From positions 1 to 21,901 of the forward strand of contig JAMCWS010000173.1 in assembly GCA_023480605.1 (NCBI GenBank): 21,901 bases of DNA. The letters run 5' to 3'. Position numbers and translations under genes: made by a program. Below, piece after piece: positions 6,159 through 14,218 of this stretch. The stretch comes from a bacterium. Lineage in GTDB: Bacteria; Sumerlaeota; Sumerlaeia; MVZB01. Position 1 is the stretch's first letter; the number at the start of each line of letters is the position of its first letter. The notes under the pieces were generated by a model that had not been told where the DNA came from, searched no databases, and saw only the letters and a list, made by a program, of their open reading frames with translations.

Positions 6159-6531
6159 TTGTGGGGCTCTGGTTATTGGCTCGCAGGCTGCGAATCAATG
6201 CGTTCAAGACCTTGGCGGTTTCTTGGCACGCATCATTGAGGCCATCAACCTCGGGAATATAATCCAACCGATGTGCGAGCGACACCTGATAACATACCTC
6301 ACAACAAGAAGCATAGGCTACGTCAAGGAAGTGGACATATTCGTTCTTCGACTCGCGGGCACAGCCCTCTACTATATTTGATGGAATCGATACCGCGGCA
6401 CGTCTGATTTGAGGTGTCAAACAGAAAAGTTCCTCTTTCGGAAAGGAACGGGTGATTGCGTAGATTCTAAGGACCAGCGCGTCGGCTAGTTCAAACGCTC
6501 TCAGTTTGCTAGGATCTCGCACCTTTTCCAC
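6154..6531 (-). CDS. Four-helix-bundle protein, 23S rRNA intervening-sequence (IVP/S23) family
   Basis: 125 residues. The diagnostic stretch is SFPKEELFCLTPQIRRAAVS then IPSNIVEGCARESKNEYVHF and LDVAYASCCEV. This matches the family core FPKEE-x-GLTxQIRRAAVSIPxNIAEG. These small proteins form pentameric helical bundles; some are encoded in 23S rRNA insertions, most stand alone in intergenic DNA, and their role is unknown. A GTG start at 6531 is the only plausible one, because an in-frame TAA lies four codons upstream. GAGGA is present but 13 nt away. It is unusually cysteine-rich, including CC in the third helix. No 23S rRNA is nearby. The gene is bracketed by inverted heptamer arrays (6131-6158 and 6582-6616), suggesting that gene and repeats may have moved as a unit. 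Confidence 0.85.
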   Translation of the reverse strand: MEKVRDPSKLRAFELADALVLRIYAITRSFPKEELFCLTPQIRRAAVSIPSNIVEGCARESKNEYVHFLDVAYASCCEVCYQVSLAHRLDYIPEVDGLNDACQETAKVLNALIRSLRANNQSPTT

Positions 6532-6581
6532 CCCCGGGTATTAATCCTCGGTCTTCAACGCAGAATCCAATGGGCGCTCGC

Positions 6582-6616
6582 CCTGAAGCCTAAAGCTTAA
6601 AGCCTAAAGCCTCCAG
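6582..6616 (-). repeat. Heptamer array, 5 units (CCTGAAG/CCTAAAG)
   Basis: CCTGAAG, CCTAAAG, CTTAAAG, CCTAAAG, CCTCCAG. CCTGAAG is the reverse complement of the CTTCAGG unit at 6131. The array sits 10 bases 3' of the der stop and 51 bases before the four-helix-bundle start. Confidence 0.85.
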
Positions 6617-6625
6617 CCTTCCCCC

Positions 6626-8125
6626 TCACTCCACCTTCACTTCCGGATCCCCTTCCCGCGTTTTGTTCTTTCGGAGTTGCAGGCGGATGGGGGTGCCTTC
6701 GAAATCGTAGGCCTCGCGCAGGCGGTTGACGATGTAACGCCGGTAGCTGAAGTGAAACAGCGCCGGATCGTTGACGAACAGCGTGAAGGTCGGCGGCAGC
6801 ACGCCCGTCTGCGCCAGGAACCGCACCTTCGGACGCCGGTTGAATTTCATCGCCGGCGGCCGGCCGCCCACCCACTCGGTCAGCCGTGCGTTGAGTTCGT
6901 GCGTGGCCACCCGGCGGCGGGCGTTGCCGTAAACGCGCTCGGCCACCTCGAAGACCCGCACGGCGCGCTGGCCGGTCAGGGCGCTCAGGTAAAGGACCGG
7001 CGCCCAGGTCATGAAGCGCCACTCCTCCTCCAGGCGATGGGTGAACTGGTCGGCCGTACGGTGGTCCTTTTCCACCAGGTCCCACTTGTTGACCAGAATC
7101 ATCGCCGCCAGGCCCGAATCCAGGCAATAACCGGCAATATGAGCGTCCTGGTCGGTGATGCCGACCGTGGCGTCGATGACGATGGCAGCCACGTCGGCCC
7201 GGCGCAGGCTCATCATCGACGAAAGCACCGACAGTTTCTCGATACCGACCTCGACCTTGCCCCGCCGCCGGATGCCGGCCGTGTCGATGAGGGTGAAGAT
7301 CCGTCCCTCCGACGTGGTGACGACCGTGTCGATGGCGTCGCGCGTGGTGCCGGGCAGGGGGGCGGCGATGACGCGTTCGGCCCCCGCGAGGCGGTTGACC
7401 AGGGTCGATTTGCCGACGTTCTGGCGCCCGACGATGGCCAGGGCGATGCCGCCGCCGCCGTGAGCGTGGCGCGGGGCGTGATCGAGTCGGCGCAGCGCTC
7501 CGGCGACTGCCGAGAGCAGGTCGCCCACGCCCGAGCCGTGAAGGGCGGTAATGGGAAAGATCTCGCCGAATCCGTGGCGGTAAAACTCGTTGGCCTCGAG
7601 GGCCAGGGCCGGGTTGTCGCTCTTGTTGACGGCCACGAGGATCGGCTTGTCGGCACCGCGCAGCAGGCGGATGATCTCCGCGTCGGCCGGGTGGTCGGGC
7701 TCGCCGGCCGCCAGCAGCAGGATCAGCACGTCGGCGTCGTCGATGGCCAGGCGGACCTGCTCGACGACGCTGGCCAACAGCGGGTCATCAAGGCGCGAAT
7801 CAAACCCCCCCGTGTCGACGCAAAGAAAACGGACGCCCTCCCACTCGGCCGGCTCGATGTTGCGGTCCCGCGTGGCGCCGGGGCGCTCGTGCACGAGGGC
7901 CTTGCGCCGCCCCAAGATGCGGTTGAAAAGGGTCGACTTGCCGACGTTGGGCCGGCCGACGATGGCGACCATCGGCAGGCGCTCGGGCGCCGCTCCGGAT
8001 TCGCGGGCGGCTTCCTCGCGCGGCTCTCCGTCGTCGGCCGGCCAGTCGCCCGCCGGCCATGCGTTGGGCGGCGGCGCGTTGGGCGGCGACGCGAGTTCGC
8101 GGTTTTTGCGGGTGGGCGTGCGCAT
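6626..8125 (-). CDS. der: Ribosome-assembly GTPase Der (EngA)
   Basis: 499 residues; an essential double-GTPase for 50S subunit maturation. G domain 1 has GRPNVGKST (57-65), DTGG (104-107) and NKSD (167-170). G domain 2 has GRQNVGKST (233-241), DTAG (281-284) and NKWD (346-349). A KH-like domain follows (about 404-487), ending RLQLRKNK. The N-terminus carries about 51 extra residues rich in Pro, Ala and charged residues (for example ASPPNAPPPNAWPAGDWPAD) before the usual MVAIVGRPNVGKST start. No ribosome-binding site is clear before the ATG at 8125 or before Met52 (codon 7970-7972). The extension has coding-like composition, but the short start remains possible. Apparently monocistronic, or the first gene of the leftward block; no strong upstream promoter found. 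Confidence 0.95.
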   Translation of the reverse strand: MRTPTRKNRELASPPNAPPPNAWPAGDWPADDGEPREEAARESGAAPERLPMVAIVGRPNVGKSTLFNRILGRRKALVHERPGATRDRNIEPAEWEGVRFLCVDTGGFDSRLDDPLLASVVEQVRLAIDDADVLILLLAAGEPDHPADAEIIRLLRGADKPILVAVNKSDNPALALEANEFYRHGFGEIFPITALHGSGVGDLLSAVAGALRRLDHAPRHAHGGGGIALAIVGRQNVGKSTLVNRLAGAERVIAAPLPGTTRDAIDTVVTTSEGRIFTLIDTAGIRRRGKVEVGIEKLSVLSSMMSLRRADVAAIVIDATVGITDQDAHIAGYCLDSGLAAMILVNKWDLVEKDHRTADQFTHRLEEEWRFMTWAPVLYLSALTGQRAVRVFEVAERVYGNARRRVATHELNARLTEWVGGRPPAMKFNRRPKVRFLAQTGVLPPTFTLFVNDPALFHFSYRRYIVNRLREAYDFEGTPIRLQLRKNKTREGDPEVKVE

Positions 8126-8634
8126 CGTGACTGCCAGTGTAAGGAATGTGTTTCCGGACGAACCGGACGAGTGTGGCTTCGGCGCTTTTCACCGCGGGCT
8201 TCGCCTGCGTCCGGGACGGCTTCCGTTTGATCCGCCGGCGCCGGTTGCGGGGCGCCGGCCCCATATTGTGGCCGATCGGCGGGGGAGAAATCAAAGAAAA
8301 CCACTCGGCCACGGCCGCCGGCGTGGCAATTCGACCGGCCCGGACTGGTATTTTCCACTCCTTTTTTGGTATTATTGGTGCATTGGCTTATTGTGTTTTC
8401 GCCCCCAGATGCGGATGCCGACCTGGCGGACCGGGCTGAATGGCCGTCCGCCGGCCTGCCGGAGCGGCGCGCGTCCGGAACGCCGGAGTCGCCTAAAATC
8501 AGTCGTATGAGCAACATGTGAGGGCCACGGCCGTCCCGCCGGGGTGATGGTCGCCGCACCGCCTTGGCGTGCGCCGCACAATGCGACGCCGCCTCTGGGC
8601 GACGGCGGCCGCGCCCCCCGATGACACTTTTTTG

Positions 8635-8662
8635 TTGCATCGCCATCGCCAGATGTTATACA
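8635..8662 (+). promoter_or_regulatory. Candidate sigma70 promoter for the prepilin gene
   Basis: TTGCAT (8635-8640), 16-nt spacer, TATACA (8657-8662). Predicted transcription start about 8669, giving a leader of roughly 90 nt that contains the hairpin at 8708-8728. Confidence 0.4.
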
Positions 8663-8707
8663 CATAATGTCAGAAATAGAAGTTGCCAATTTATTTTCAC
8701 ACAGAGC

Positions 8708-8728
8708 CGGAGGCGCGCCTCCGTTTTT
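8708..8728 (+). terminator. Terminator-like palindrome in the prepilin leader (possible attenuator)
   Basis: A perfect 16-bp palindrome CGGAGGCGCGCCTCCG (8708-8723) is followed directly by T5 (8724-8728). It stands between the candidate promoter and the prepilin start, 31 nt before the ATG. If transcription starts at about 8669, it would act as an attenuator rather than as the end of another gene. Confidence 0.6.
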
Positions 8729-8759
8729 CATCATTCGATTTGACAAAGGAGAAAACTCG

Positions 8760-9437
8760 ATGCGTATGTCACCATTTTTCTTCCCCAACCGGAGGGAGGC
8801 CTTCACACTGATCGAGTTGTTGATCGTCGTGGCGATCATCGCAATTCTGGCGGCGATTGCCGTCCCGAACTTCCTCGAAGCCCAGGTGCGCTCGAAGGTC
8901 GCGCGCGTCAAGAGCGACCAACGCACGCTGGCGACGGGTCTTGAATCCTATTACGTCGACCACAATAAGTATCCGCCCGAGGACGACCCGAACCAGCCTG
9001 GCATGGGGGGAACGATTTTCGTCGAACTCTCTCTGATCCGCCTGACGACGCCGGTGGCTTATCTGGCCACGCTTTCGCAAACGAATGACCCGTTCATGAG
9101 CAATACCGCCATGTGGAATCCCGACACCCAGACGTGGACGCGAACTCATTCCTTCGTATATTGCGAATACCAGAGCTTTGCCCTGAACCGCCCGGGCCAG
9201 TGCCCGCCCCCCATCGCCAGGTGGAACATGTGGGTGGCTTTCAGTCTTGGCCCCGACAAGATGCTCGGCGGCACGGCTTCGCGCATTTACAACGCGGTGT
9301 CGACTCCCAACGTGAATACCGAAAGGCAGATGTCGTGGGGTGTCTACGATCCATCCAACGGCACGATCAGTTACGGCGACATCGTTCGCGTGGGCGGCGA
9401 GATTCCGTCGATCATCAACCAGATGGTTCAGAAATAG
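8760..9437 (+). CDS. Type IV-like prepilin / type II secretion pseudopilin
   Basis: 225 residues from the ATG at 8760, chosen because AAAGGAG (8745-8751) lies 8 nt upstream; the frame is open 31 codons further back, but that part contains the leader hairpin. After a short basic leader (NRREA), prepilin peptidase should cut before Phe15, giving a mature N-terminus FTLIELLIVVAIIAILAAIA with the invariant Glu5 and a membrane helix. The residue before the cut is Ala, not the usual Gly. The helix continues as VPNFLEAQVRSKVARVKSDQ, then YYVDHNKYPPEDD, as in GspG-like major pseudopilins of uncultured phyla. The C-terminal part has YDPSNGTISYGDIVRVGG, a tail I associate with these lineages. It may belong to a secretion pseudopilus that exports the adjacent beta-helix proteins (inference). 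No assembly genes are nearby. Confidence 0.85.
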   Translation: MRMSPFFFPNRREAFTLIELLIVVAIIAILAAIAVPNFLEAQVRSKVARVKSDQRTLATGLESYYVDHNKYPPEDDPNQPGMGGTIFVELSLIRLTTPVAYLATLSQTNDPFMSNTAMWNPDTQTWTRTHSFVYCEYQSFALNRPGQCPPPIARWNMWVAFSLGPDKMLGGTASRIYNAVSTPNVNTERQMSWGVYDPSNGTISYGDIVRVGGEIPSIINQMVQK

Positions 9438-9474
9438 GCTTCGCGCCCGTTCGGGATTCCCGCTGGACTCAGCC

Positions 9475-9523
9475 GTGATCCGTGCGTGGCGGAAGATAAC
9501 GCTTGACGCCAAGCACGGATCAC
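9475..9523. promoter_or_regulatory. Long inverted repeat spanning the promoter of paralogue A
   Basis: Arms 9475-9491 and 9507-9523 pair at 16 of 17 positions, including GTGATCCGTGC with GCACGGATCAC, around a 15-nt loop. The arms overlap the -35 box of promoter A. No T-run follows, so an operator is as likely as a prepilin mRNA end. Confidence 0.6.
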
Positions 9524-9532
9524 GCTTAGATA
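9503..9532 (+). promoter_or_regulatory. Sigma70-type promoter of paralogue A
   Basis: TTGACG (9503-9508), 18-nt spacer, TAGATA (9527-9532). Predicted leader about 190 nt, containing two possible stems: TGGGGGT (9578-9584) with ACCCCCA (9611-9617), and CCCCA (9653-9657) with TGGGG (9663-9667). Confidence 0.55.
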
Positions 9533-9728
9533 TGCCATCCGTTCAGGATCGTTGTTGTACTCCAGTTTTGACGGGGGTGGGGGTTCCAGTTCGAGCCGAG
9601 TGGATTCGACACCCCCAAGCGTTAGGACAAGCACTCGGAAACAACGAGATTCCCCCATCGTGTGGGGTGAGGATCCGGTTTCGGGTTGAACTACATCCAT
9701 CGTTTTCCGTTGGAAGGAGAGATTAGCG

Positions 9729-11459
9729 ATGAGGAAACTTCTGCTTTTTGTCATGATCGCCTGCCTGGCGCAGTTCGCCGGGGCGGCGACGATCACCGTG
9801 AACCAGGGGGGGGGCGCCGACCAGACCACCCTTCTCGGCGCTTTGGGCGTCGCCAATAGTGGCGACGTGATTCAGATCCTGGACAATTCCACCTATAGTG
9901 AAGCCCTCCCCAACCCGCTCAACACGGGCGCCGGCGGCGCGATCCTCGACAGCCTGGCCATCGAGGCGGCCCCCGGGGCGACCCCGACGATCGAAAACAC
10001 CGGCACCAACAACATCGTTTTTGGCCCCGGTTCGAGCACGACCACCGTGACCGGGCCCTTCCGCATCAGCGGCGCCGGCAACACGTCGCGCATGACGCTG
10101 CTTGTGTCGGTGTCAGAAATCCAGGGAGGAGCCAACAACGTTTCCCCCCACGCGATCACGATTGAAAACATCACCTTTGTCAAAACCGGCGCCGGCGCCT
10201 ACTTCCGCGTCTTCAACGACGGCCCGCTGACGGTCACCAACGTCAACATGACCAATGGCAACACCGTCACCACCGGCGGCGCGGCGTTCTTCATCGGCCG
10301 CTCCGGCGCCCTGAAGACCGCGACAATCACCAACGCCGACACGAGCGGCGCGTGGGTGGCGCAGATGGTCAACTACCAGGGCGGCAACGTCACGTTCAAT
10401 AATTGCAATCTGGTACCTCCAGCCGGTAGGACCTACGGTGTGATGGGCGGCGCGGTGACCAGTGCCGGCGTGCTGACATTCAATAATTGCACTTTGTCCT
10501 CGGCCGGAACCGGGGCCACGGCCGGAACCGTAATTTTCGGTGCGAATAGCACCGGCAAGGACGGCAGCGTCAAGGTCTATTTCAATCAGTGCACATTTGT
10601 TTCATTCGCACAGGTGGCGATGCGCATCACGGGCGCGACAGTCACGACGATCGCCGGCACCCCGAGCGCCAAGACCAATCTGAACGGGTTTGCCGCGTGG
10701 ACCAATTCCAACTTCATCTTCAGCTCCGGCGAGGGAACCGCGGAAGGCAACCAGGGCGGCTCCTACGTCCTGTCGGACTGCAGCCTGACGGCGAGGATGG
10801 CGATGGGCGTGAGCCGCGCGATGGGCACGACCGGCGTCCCCGCTATCACGATCGACCGCTGCTTCTTCGCCGGGGCCGGTCTGGCCGGCGGGATGGTCAC
10901 GAACGCCTCCGGCAAGACGATGCCGATGACCTGGACCAACTCGATCTGGATCGGCCAAGGCTCGGTTCCGCTGACGGCCAACACGATGGCCATCTCCTGC
11001 TCGTCGGCGACGAACCTGCTTTTGAATCACTGCACGTTCATGGGCGCCCTGCCGACCGATGCCACCGTTTCCTGCACGTTCATCAACGGCGGGCTCATCG
11101 ATCTGGTCGCCAATTATTGCATCTTTGACGACCGGTTCGTCGGCCCCGCGGGCCGTGCCGCGAACGCCCTTCACTCTCTGACCGGCGGTGTCAGCCTTTC
11201 GACGGCGCATCTCTGGAGCAACACGCTGCCGGCGGACTGGATCGCCGCCCCCGATTACCTGCATCCGATCGACCCCATGCTGAACGCCACGGGCCGCATC
11301 GCCGATCTGGCGAGTCCGGCCATCGGCGGCGACCGCAGCATCAATACGCCGCCCTACATCGACATCGACGGCAACGGTCGGCCCTTGGTCGGCAAGGACC
11401 TGGGCGCCAGCCAAACCCCGTTCCCCAACGCGGCCTCCGGCTGGACGGAATTCAAATAA
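9729..11459 (+). CDS. Secreted beta-helix-like protein, paralogue A
   Basis: 576 residues. Signal peptide MRKLLLFVMIACLAQFAGA with a likely signal-peptidase cut after AGA (residue 19). The mature protein opens ATITVNQGGGADQTTLLGAL and GDVIQILDNSTYSEALP, the strand-Gly-Asp pattern that begins pectate-lyase-like right-handed beta-helices. The body is a ladder of short turns ending in NNC or similar (FNNCNL, FNNCTL, FNQCTF). Near the end are YCIFDDR and SPAIGGDRS then DIDGNGRPLVGKDLGASQ, like the 'choice-of-anchor Q' region of surface beta-helix proteins. It ends TPFPNAASGWTEFK, nearly invariant across the array. No catalytic motif, LPXTG or PEP-CTERM anchor is seen. AAGGAGA lies 8 nt before the ATG. 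First of five tandem paralogues, and the most diverged in the body. Probably outer-surface or extracellular; function unknown. Confidence 0.8.
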   Translation: MRKLLLFVMIACLAQFAGAATITVNQGGGADQTTLLGALGVANSGDVIQILDNSTYSEALPNPLNTGAGGAILDSLAIEAAPGATPTIENTGTNNIVFGPGSSTTTVTGPFRISGAGNTSRMTLLVSVSEIQGGANNVSPHAITIENITFVKTGAGAYFRVFNDGPLTVTNVNMTNGNTVTTGGAAFFIGRSGALKTATITNADTSGAWVAQMVNYQGGNVTFNNCNLVPPAGRTYGVMGGAVTSAGVLTFNNCTLSSAGTGATAGTVIFGANSTGKDGSVKVYFNQCTFVSFAQVAMRITGATVTTIAGTPSAKTNLNGFAAWTNSNFIFSSGEGTAEGNQGGSYVLSDCSLTARMAMGVSRAMGTTGVPAITIDRCFFAGAGLAGGMVTNASGKTMPMTWTNSIWIGQGSVPLTANTMAISCSSATNLLLNHCTFMGALPTDATVSCTFINGGLIDLVANYCIFDDRFVGPAGRAANALHSLTGGVSLSTAHLWSNTLPADWIAAPDYLHPIDPMLNATGRIADLASPAIGGDRSINTPPYIDIDGNGRPLVGKDLGASQTPFPNAASGWTEFK

Positions 11460-11499
11460 TCCGGCCTCATGCATCCAGCTTCGATTCGAGGCCCGACTC

Positions 11500-11534
11500 A
11501 TCCCCGCCACCCCAACCGGTGGCGGGGATTTTTT
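11500..11534 (+). terminator. Intrinsic terminator of paralogue A
   Basis: Stem TCCCCGCCAC (11501-11510) / GTGGCGGGGA (11519-11528), 8-nt loop, T6 tail (11529-11534). Nearly the same stem follows paralogues C, D and E. Confidence 0.92.
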
Positions 11535-11667
11535 GTGCATCGCCGAGCGTTGGAAGAACCGGCCCACGTTCCCTTGGCTGATCGGGATTTAACGGCGTTC
11601 GGCGGGTGACATTCCCTTCGTGCCAAAGGCGCTGCCCCGCGGCTCCGGCGCCAAACCTGATTTTTAT

Positions 11668-11696
11668 TTGACAATGACGCCGAATGATCGTATAAA
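11668..11696 (+). promoter_or_regulatory. Consensus sigma70 promoter of paralogue B
   Basis: TTGACA (11668-11673), exactly 17 nt, TATAAA (11691-11696), preceded by a T-rich TTTTTAT. The promoter of C has the same boxes, spacing and upstream T-tract. Confidence 0.85.
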
Positions 11697-11702
11697 AAAC
11701 CG

Positions 11703-12093
11703 TGTTCAATCACAAAAGATGTCATGCCGACGCCTTTTTATGGCGCCGACATTGATTTTCGGTTGTTAGAATACCAGGCTTAGGCCGGTATCGAAAACGC
11801 GAAAACTAATGTGCCGTGATCCGTTTTGCCCGCGACGGAAAGGGGCGGCGGACGCGGGGCGCCGGTGCGAAGGCGCCGCTGGTATGTTATTTATCTCCAG
11901 TCCAGGCGGATAAGCGGTTCACATCCAATTTTGGCTAAAATAAACCTTCTATTGACAATTATCCAACAAGATTTGTAAAGGAGGAACCAAAAGCGGTTTC
12001 AGCCATTTCCGGAGCCAGGGCGGTATTTGACTTCAGATTGGCGGTTATCGGCGGCATTACATCGTATCATAATTTACATCAGGAGAACCGATA
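11703..12093 (+). promoter_or_regulatory. Long conserved 5' leader of paralogue B
   Basis: About 390 nt from the predicted start site to the ATG. It is alignable with the leader of C: CAAAAGATGT, a stem-loop (GACGCC / GGCGCC around TTTTTAT), GCGAAAACT, TGATCCGTTTTG, and AAAGGAGG at 11977-11984, exactly 117 nt before the start codon. The real ribosome-binding site is AGGAG at 12081-12085, 8 nt from the ATG. A GGCGCC...GGCGCC dyad lies near 11860-11880. It is a candidate cis-acting RNA element; I do not recognise it as a known riboswitch. Confidence 0.55.
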
Positions 12094-13875
12094 ATGATTA
12101 GAAAATTATGTGTCGCATGTTTTTTCAGCCTTTGCCTGACCTCGCTTTCCACGGCGGCGACGATCACCGTCGCCCAGGCGGGCGGGGCCGACCAGACGAC
12201 GATCCTTGGCGCACTGGCCGCCGCCAACAGCGGCGACGTGATCCAGATCAACGACAGCGCGACCTACACCGAAGCGCTGCCCAACTCGATCAACACGGGT
12301 GCCGGCGGGGCGATTCTTGACAGCCTGACCATCCAGGTCGCGGCCGGCATGACGCCGACGATCGAAAACACCTCGGCGACGGGATTCATTTTCGGTCCCG
12401 GTTCGGCGACGACCACCGTCTCCGGCCCATTCGTGATCCAGGGCGCCAGCAACACCGCGCGCCTCAACCTGCGCACCGCTGCCAACCCGGCAGTCGGCGG
12501 CGGTCCCAATTTGGCTTCGACGCACGCGATCACACTCGAGAACACCAACATCGTCCGCACGACCGCCGGGACGTATGTCCAAGCCAACAATCAAGGTAAC
12601 TGGCTGCTCAACAATGTCGACTTTATCGGCGCTCCCAACTTTGGCGGCACGATGGTTCTGTATGGCGTCAACCCCCCGCCGGCGGGGCCGTGGGCCGGCT
12701 CCTTCACGGGCAACAATGTCGACATGCGTCCGGGGGGGGGCCGCCAATAAATGGCGGTTTATGGCGGCACGATGGTGTGGAACAACAGCGAGATCGGAAC
12801 GGCCGACGGTGGTCCCGCCGCGACCGGCCTGATCCTCGCAAGCGTTCCGGCCGCCAATCCCAGCACCAGCGTGACCTTCAACGACTGCCTGGTTGCTCCG
12901 GGAAGGCCCGCTGACGGAGTCGCGCAGGGCGGCCGATGGGTTGGCGGCGCCGGCCAAATGGGTCCCTTGACCATGACCCTCAATCGCTGCACCCTCGGTT
13001 ATACTTTCGAAGTCGCCTGCCGCATCCCCAATGGCTTGCAGGTGACCGTCGCCGGCACGCCGACGGCCAAGACCAGCATTGATCCCATGATCAATCGGAG
13101 CACCACAAGCCCGCCGTGCGTCCTGGTCCTCTGGAGCTTTGACCAGGCCAACTCCGTTGGCCGGAGCGGCGCCCTGACCCTGCGCGATGTCATGGGAACC
13201 ACCTACCCCAATGCCCCCAACCAGTTGTTCCGCCATGCGGGCGCAGACCAGATGACCGACAACCTCACCGTGGAGCGCTGCTATTTCGAGAACTGCGCGG
13301 CCGGGAACGGGGCATTTGCGCAAAGCGCCGGTCCCGGGTTGAACGCGACCTTCATCAACACGATTCTCAAGGGCCCCTTCAACGACGGCCTGAGTGGCGG
13401 CGTTTTCTTCCTATGCAATGCCGGTACGCTGAATTTGAACATGACGCACTGCACCCTGATCGGCGCCAATCCGGTCGACACCTCGCTGATGCGCTTTTTC
13501 AATACCACGACCCAAGGCTTCGTGAATGCCGATTATTGCATCTTTGACGATCGGCAGATGGGAACCGGTTATGGCTCCAATAACCTCAAGGGCCTTTTCG
13601 GCAAAATCAGCATGGTGTGCGCCGGCAGCAACTTCGGCCAACCTATACCGACCGATTGGATCGTCGGCACGGCCGCCGACCCGATCGACCCGAAGTTGAC
13701 CGCCACCGGACGCCTGACCGACCTCACCAGCCCGGCGATCGGCGGCGCCGTGGGTGAGATGGTTCAGGGCGCAATCGATATCGACGGCAATTCCCGCCCG
13801 CTTACCAAATCGGACCTGGGCGCCAGCCAGACCCCGTTCCCCAACGCGTCCTCCGGCTGGGCGGAATTCAGATAA
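12094..13875 (+). pseudogene. Secreted beta-helix-like protein, paralogue B, interrupted by an in-frame TAA
   Basis: The frame would encode 593 residues plus the stop, like its neighbours, but a TAA at 12748-12750 splits it into 218 residues and a 374-residue remainder that starts at the adjacent ATG (12751). Both halves are in the same frame. The first half has a signal peptide (cut after STA, residue 21) and ATITVAQAGGADQTTILGAL. The second continues the beta-helix and ends SPAIGGAVGE, DIDGNSRPL, DLGASQTPFPNASSGWAEFR. Around the stop, B reads RQ-stop-MAVYGGTMV, aligned with AQMVNYQGG in A. A single CAA-to-TAA change therefore explains it. A G9 run (12732-12740) just upstream makes a pair of indels an alternative. 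Restart at TAAATG could yield a cytoplasmic C-terminal half, but no good ribosome-binding site precedes it. It is a recent pseudogene, a sequence error or readthrough. Confidence 0.75.
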
Positions 13876-13930
13876 ACCGTTCCGTGAGTGATTCCTGGTT
13901 TCGCATTTATCGTCGTCTTTTCGATACCTT

Positions 13931-13965
13931 AAGCCGTTCAGACCGAGCCTGAGCGGCTTTTTTTT
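13931..13965 (+). terminator. Intrinsic terminator of paralogue B
   Basis: AAGCCGTTCA (13931-13940) pairs with TGAGCGGCTT (13950-13959, one G-T pair), followed by T8 to 13965. The stem is unrelated to the CCCCGCCAC-type terminators of the other four paralogues. Confidence 0.88.
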
Positions 13966-14183
13966 CGTATCCAGGAGCGATTCACACGACCCGAGCGACG
14001 GAGCGATCAATTCGCTTAACCGCAGTTATATGAACGATATATGTAATCGTCACGTGCCGGGAGCGCCTCCGCGAGACGCGATTGCCCCTTCGGTATCGCT
14101 CCGCATCCACCCAGTGTGCCGCCCCCGTCTCGCGCCATCTCTCTTTTTTATAAATATCATCCTGCGGCGGGGGCTATTTTTAT

Positions 14184-14212
14184 TTGACAAATACGGGCGA
14201 AGGTTCTATAAA
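14184..14212 (+). promoter_or_regulatory. Consensus sigma70 promoter of paralogue C
   Basis: TTGACA (14184-14189), exactly 17 nt, TATAAA (14207-14212), with TTTTTAT upstream as in the B promoter. Confidence 0.85.
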
Positions 14213-14218
14213 ATCTCC

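Larger units (their letters stand above)
8126..8759. other. Divergent intergenic region between der and the prepilin gene
   Basis: 634 bp without a convincing gene; an open minus frame through it reads as Arg/Pro-rich noise. The right end carries a candidate rightward promoter (8635-8662), a terminator-like palindrome (8708-8728) and the prepilin ribosome-binding site. An AT-rich stretch at about 8340-8400 could hold the leftward der promoter, but no clear boxes stand out. Confidence 0.5.
11460..12093. other. Intergenic region A-B: terminator, promoter and long leader
   Basis: 634 bp containing the A terminator, a near-consensus promoter (11668-11696) and the roughly 390-nt leader of B. I see no gene in it. 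The stretch 11535-11667 shows nothing recognisable. Confidence 0.7.

Noticed and set aside
6677..8230. 517-codon plus-strand open frame opposite der
   Set aside because: Antisense shadow of a high-GC gene; its composition is dominated by Asp, Gly, Arg and Ala with no motif, while der has all GTPase motifs.
8667..8759. Upstream extension of the prepilin frame
   Set aside because: It would place the leader hairpin and ribosome-binding site inside the protein and put about 45 residues before the prepilin cleavage site; the ATG at 8760 has a good AAAGGAG.
9729..9785. Possible lipoprotein signal (Cys12 in paralogue A, and Cys in the signal peptides of B-E)
   Set aside because: The cysteines lie inside the hydrophobic core without a proper lipobox, and an A-x-A cleavage site follows in nearly every copy.
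11860..11880. Known riboswitch in the B leader
   Set aside because: I could not match the conserved cores of familiar classes by eye; only generic dyads are visible, so no class was assigned.
12748..12750. Stop-codon reassignment (TAA read as an amino acid)
   Set aside because: TAA is the normal terminator of A, C, D, E and other genes here, and only one internal TAA is seen; a mutation or sequence error is simpler.
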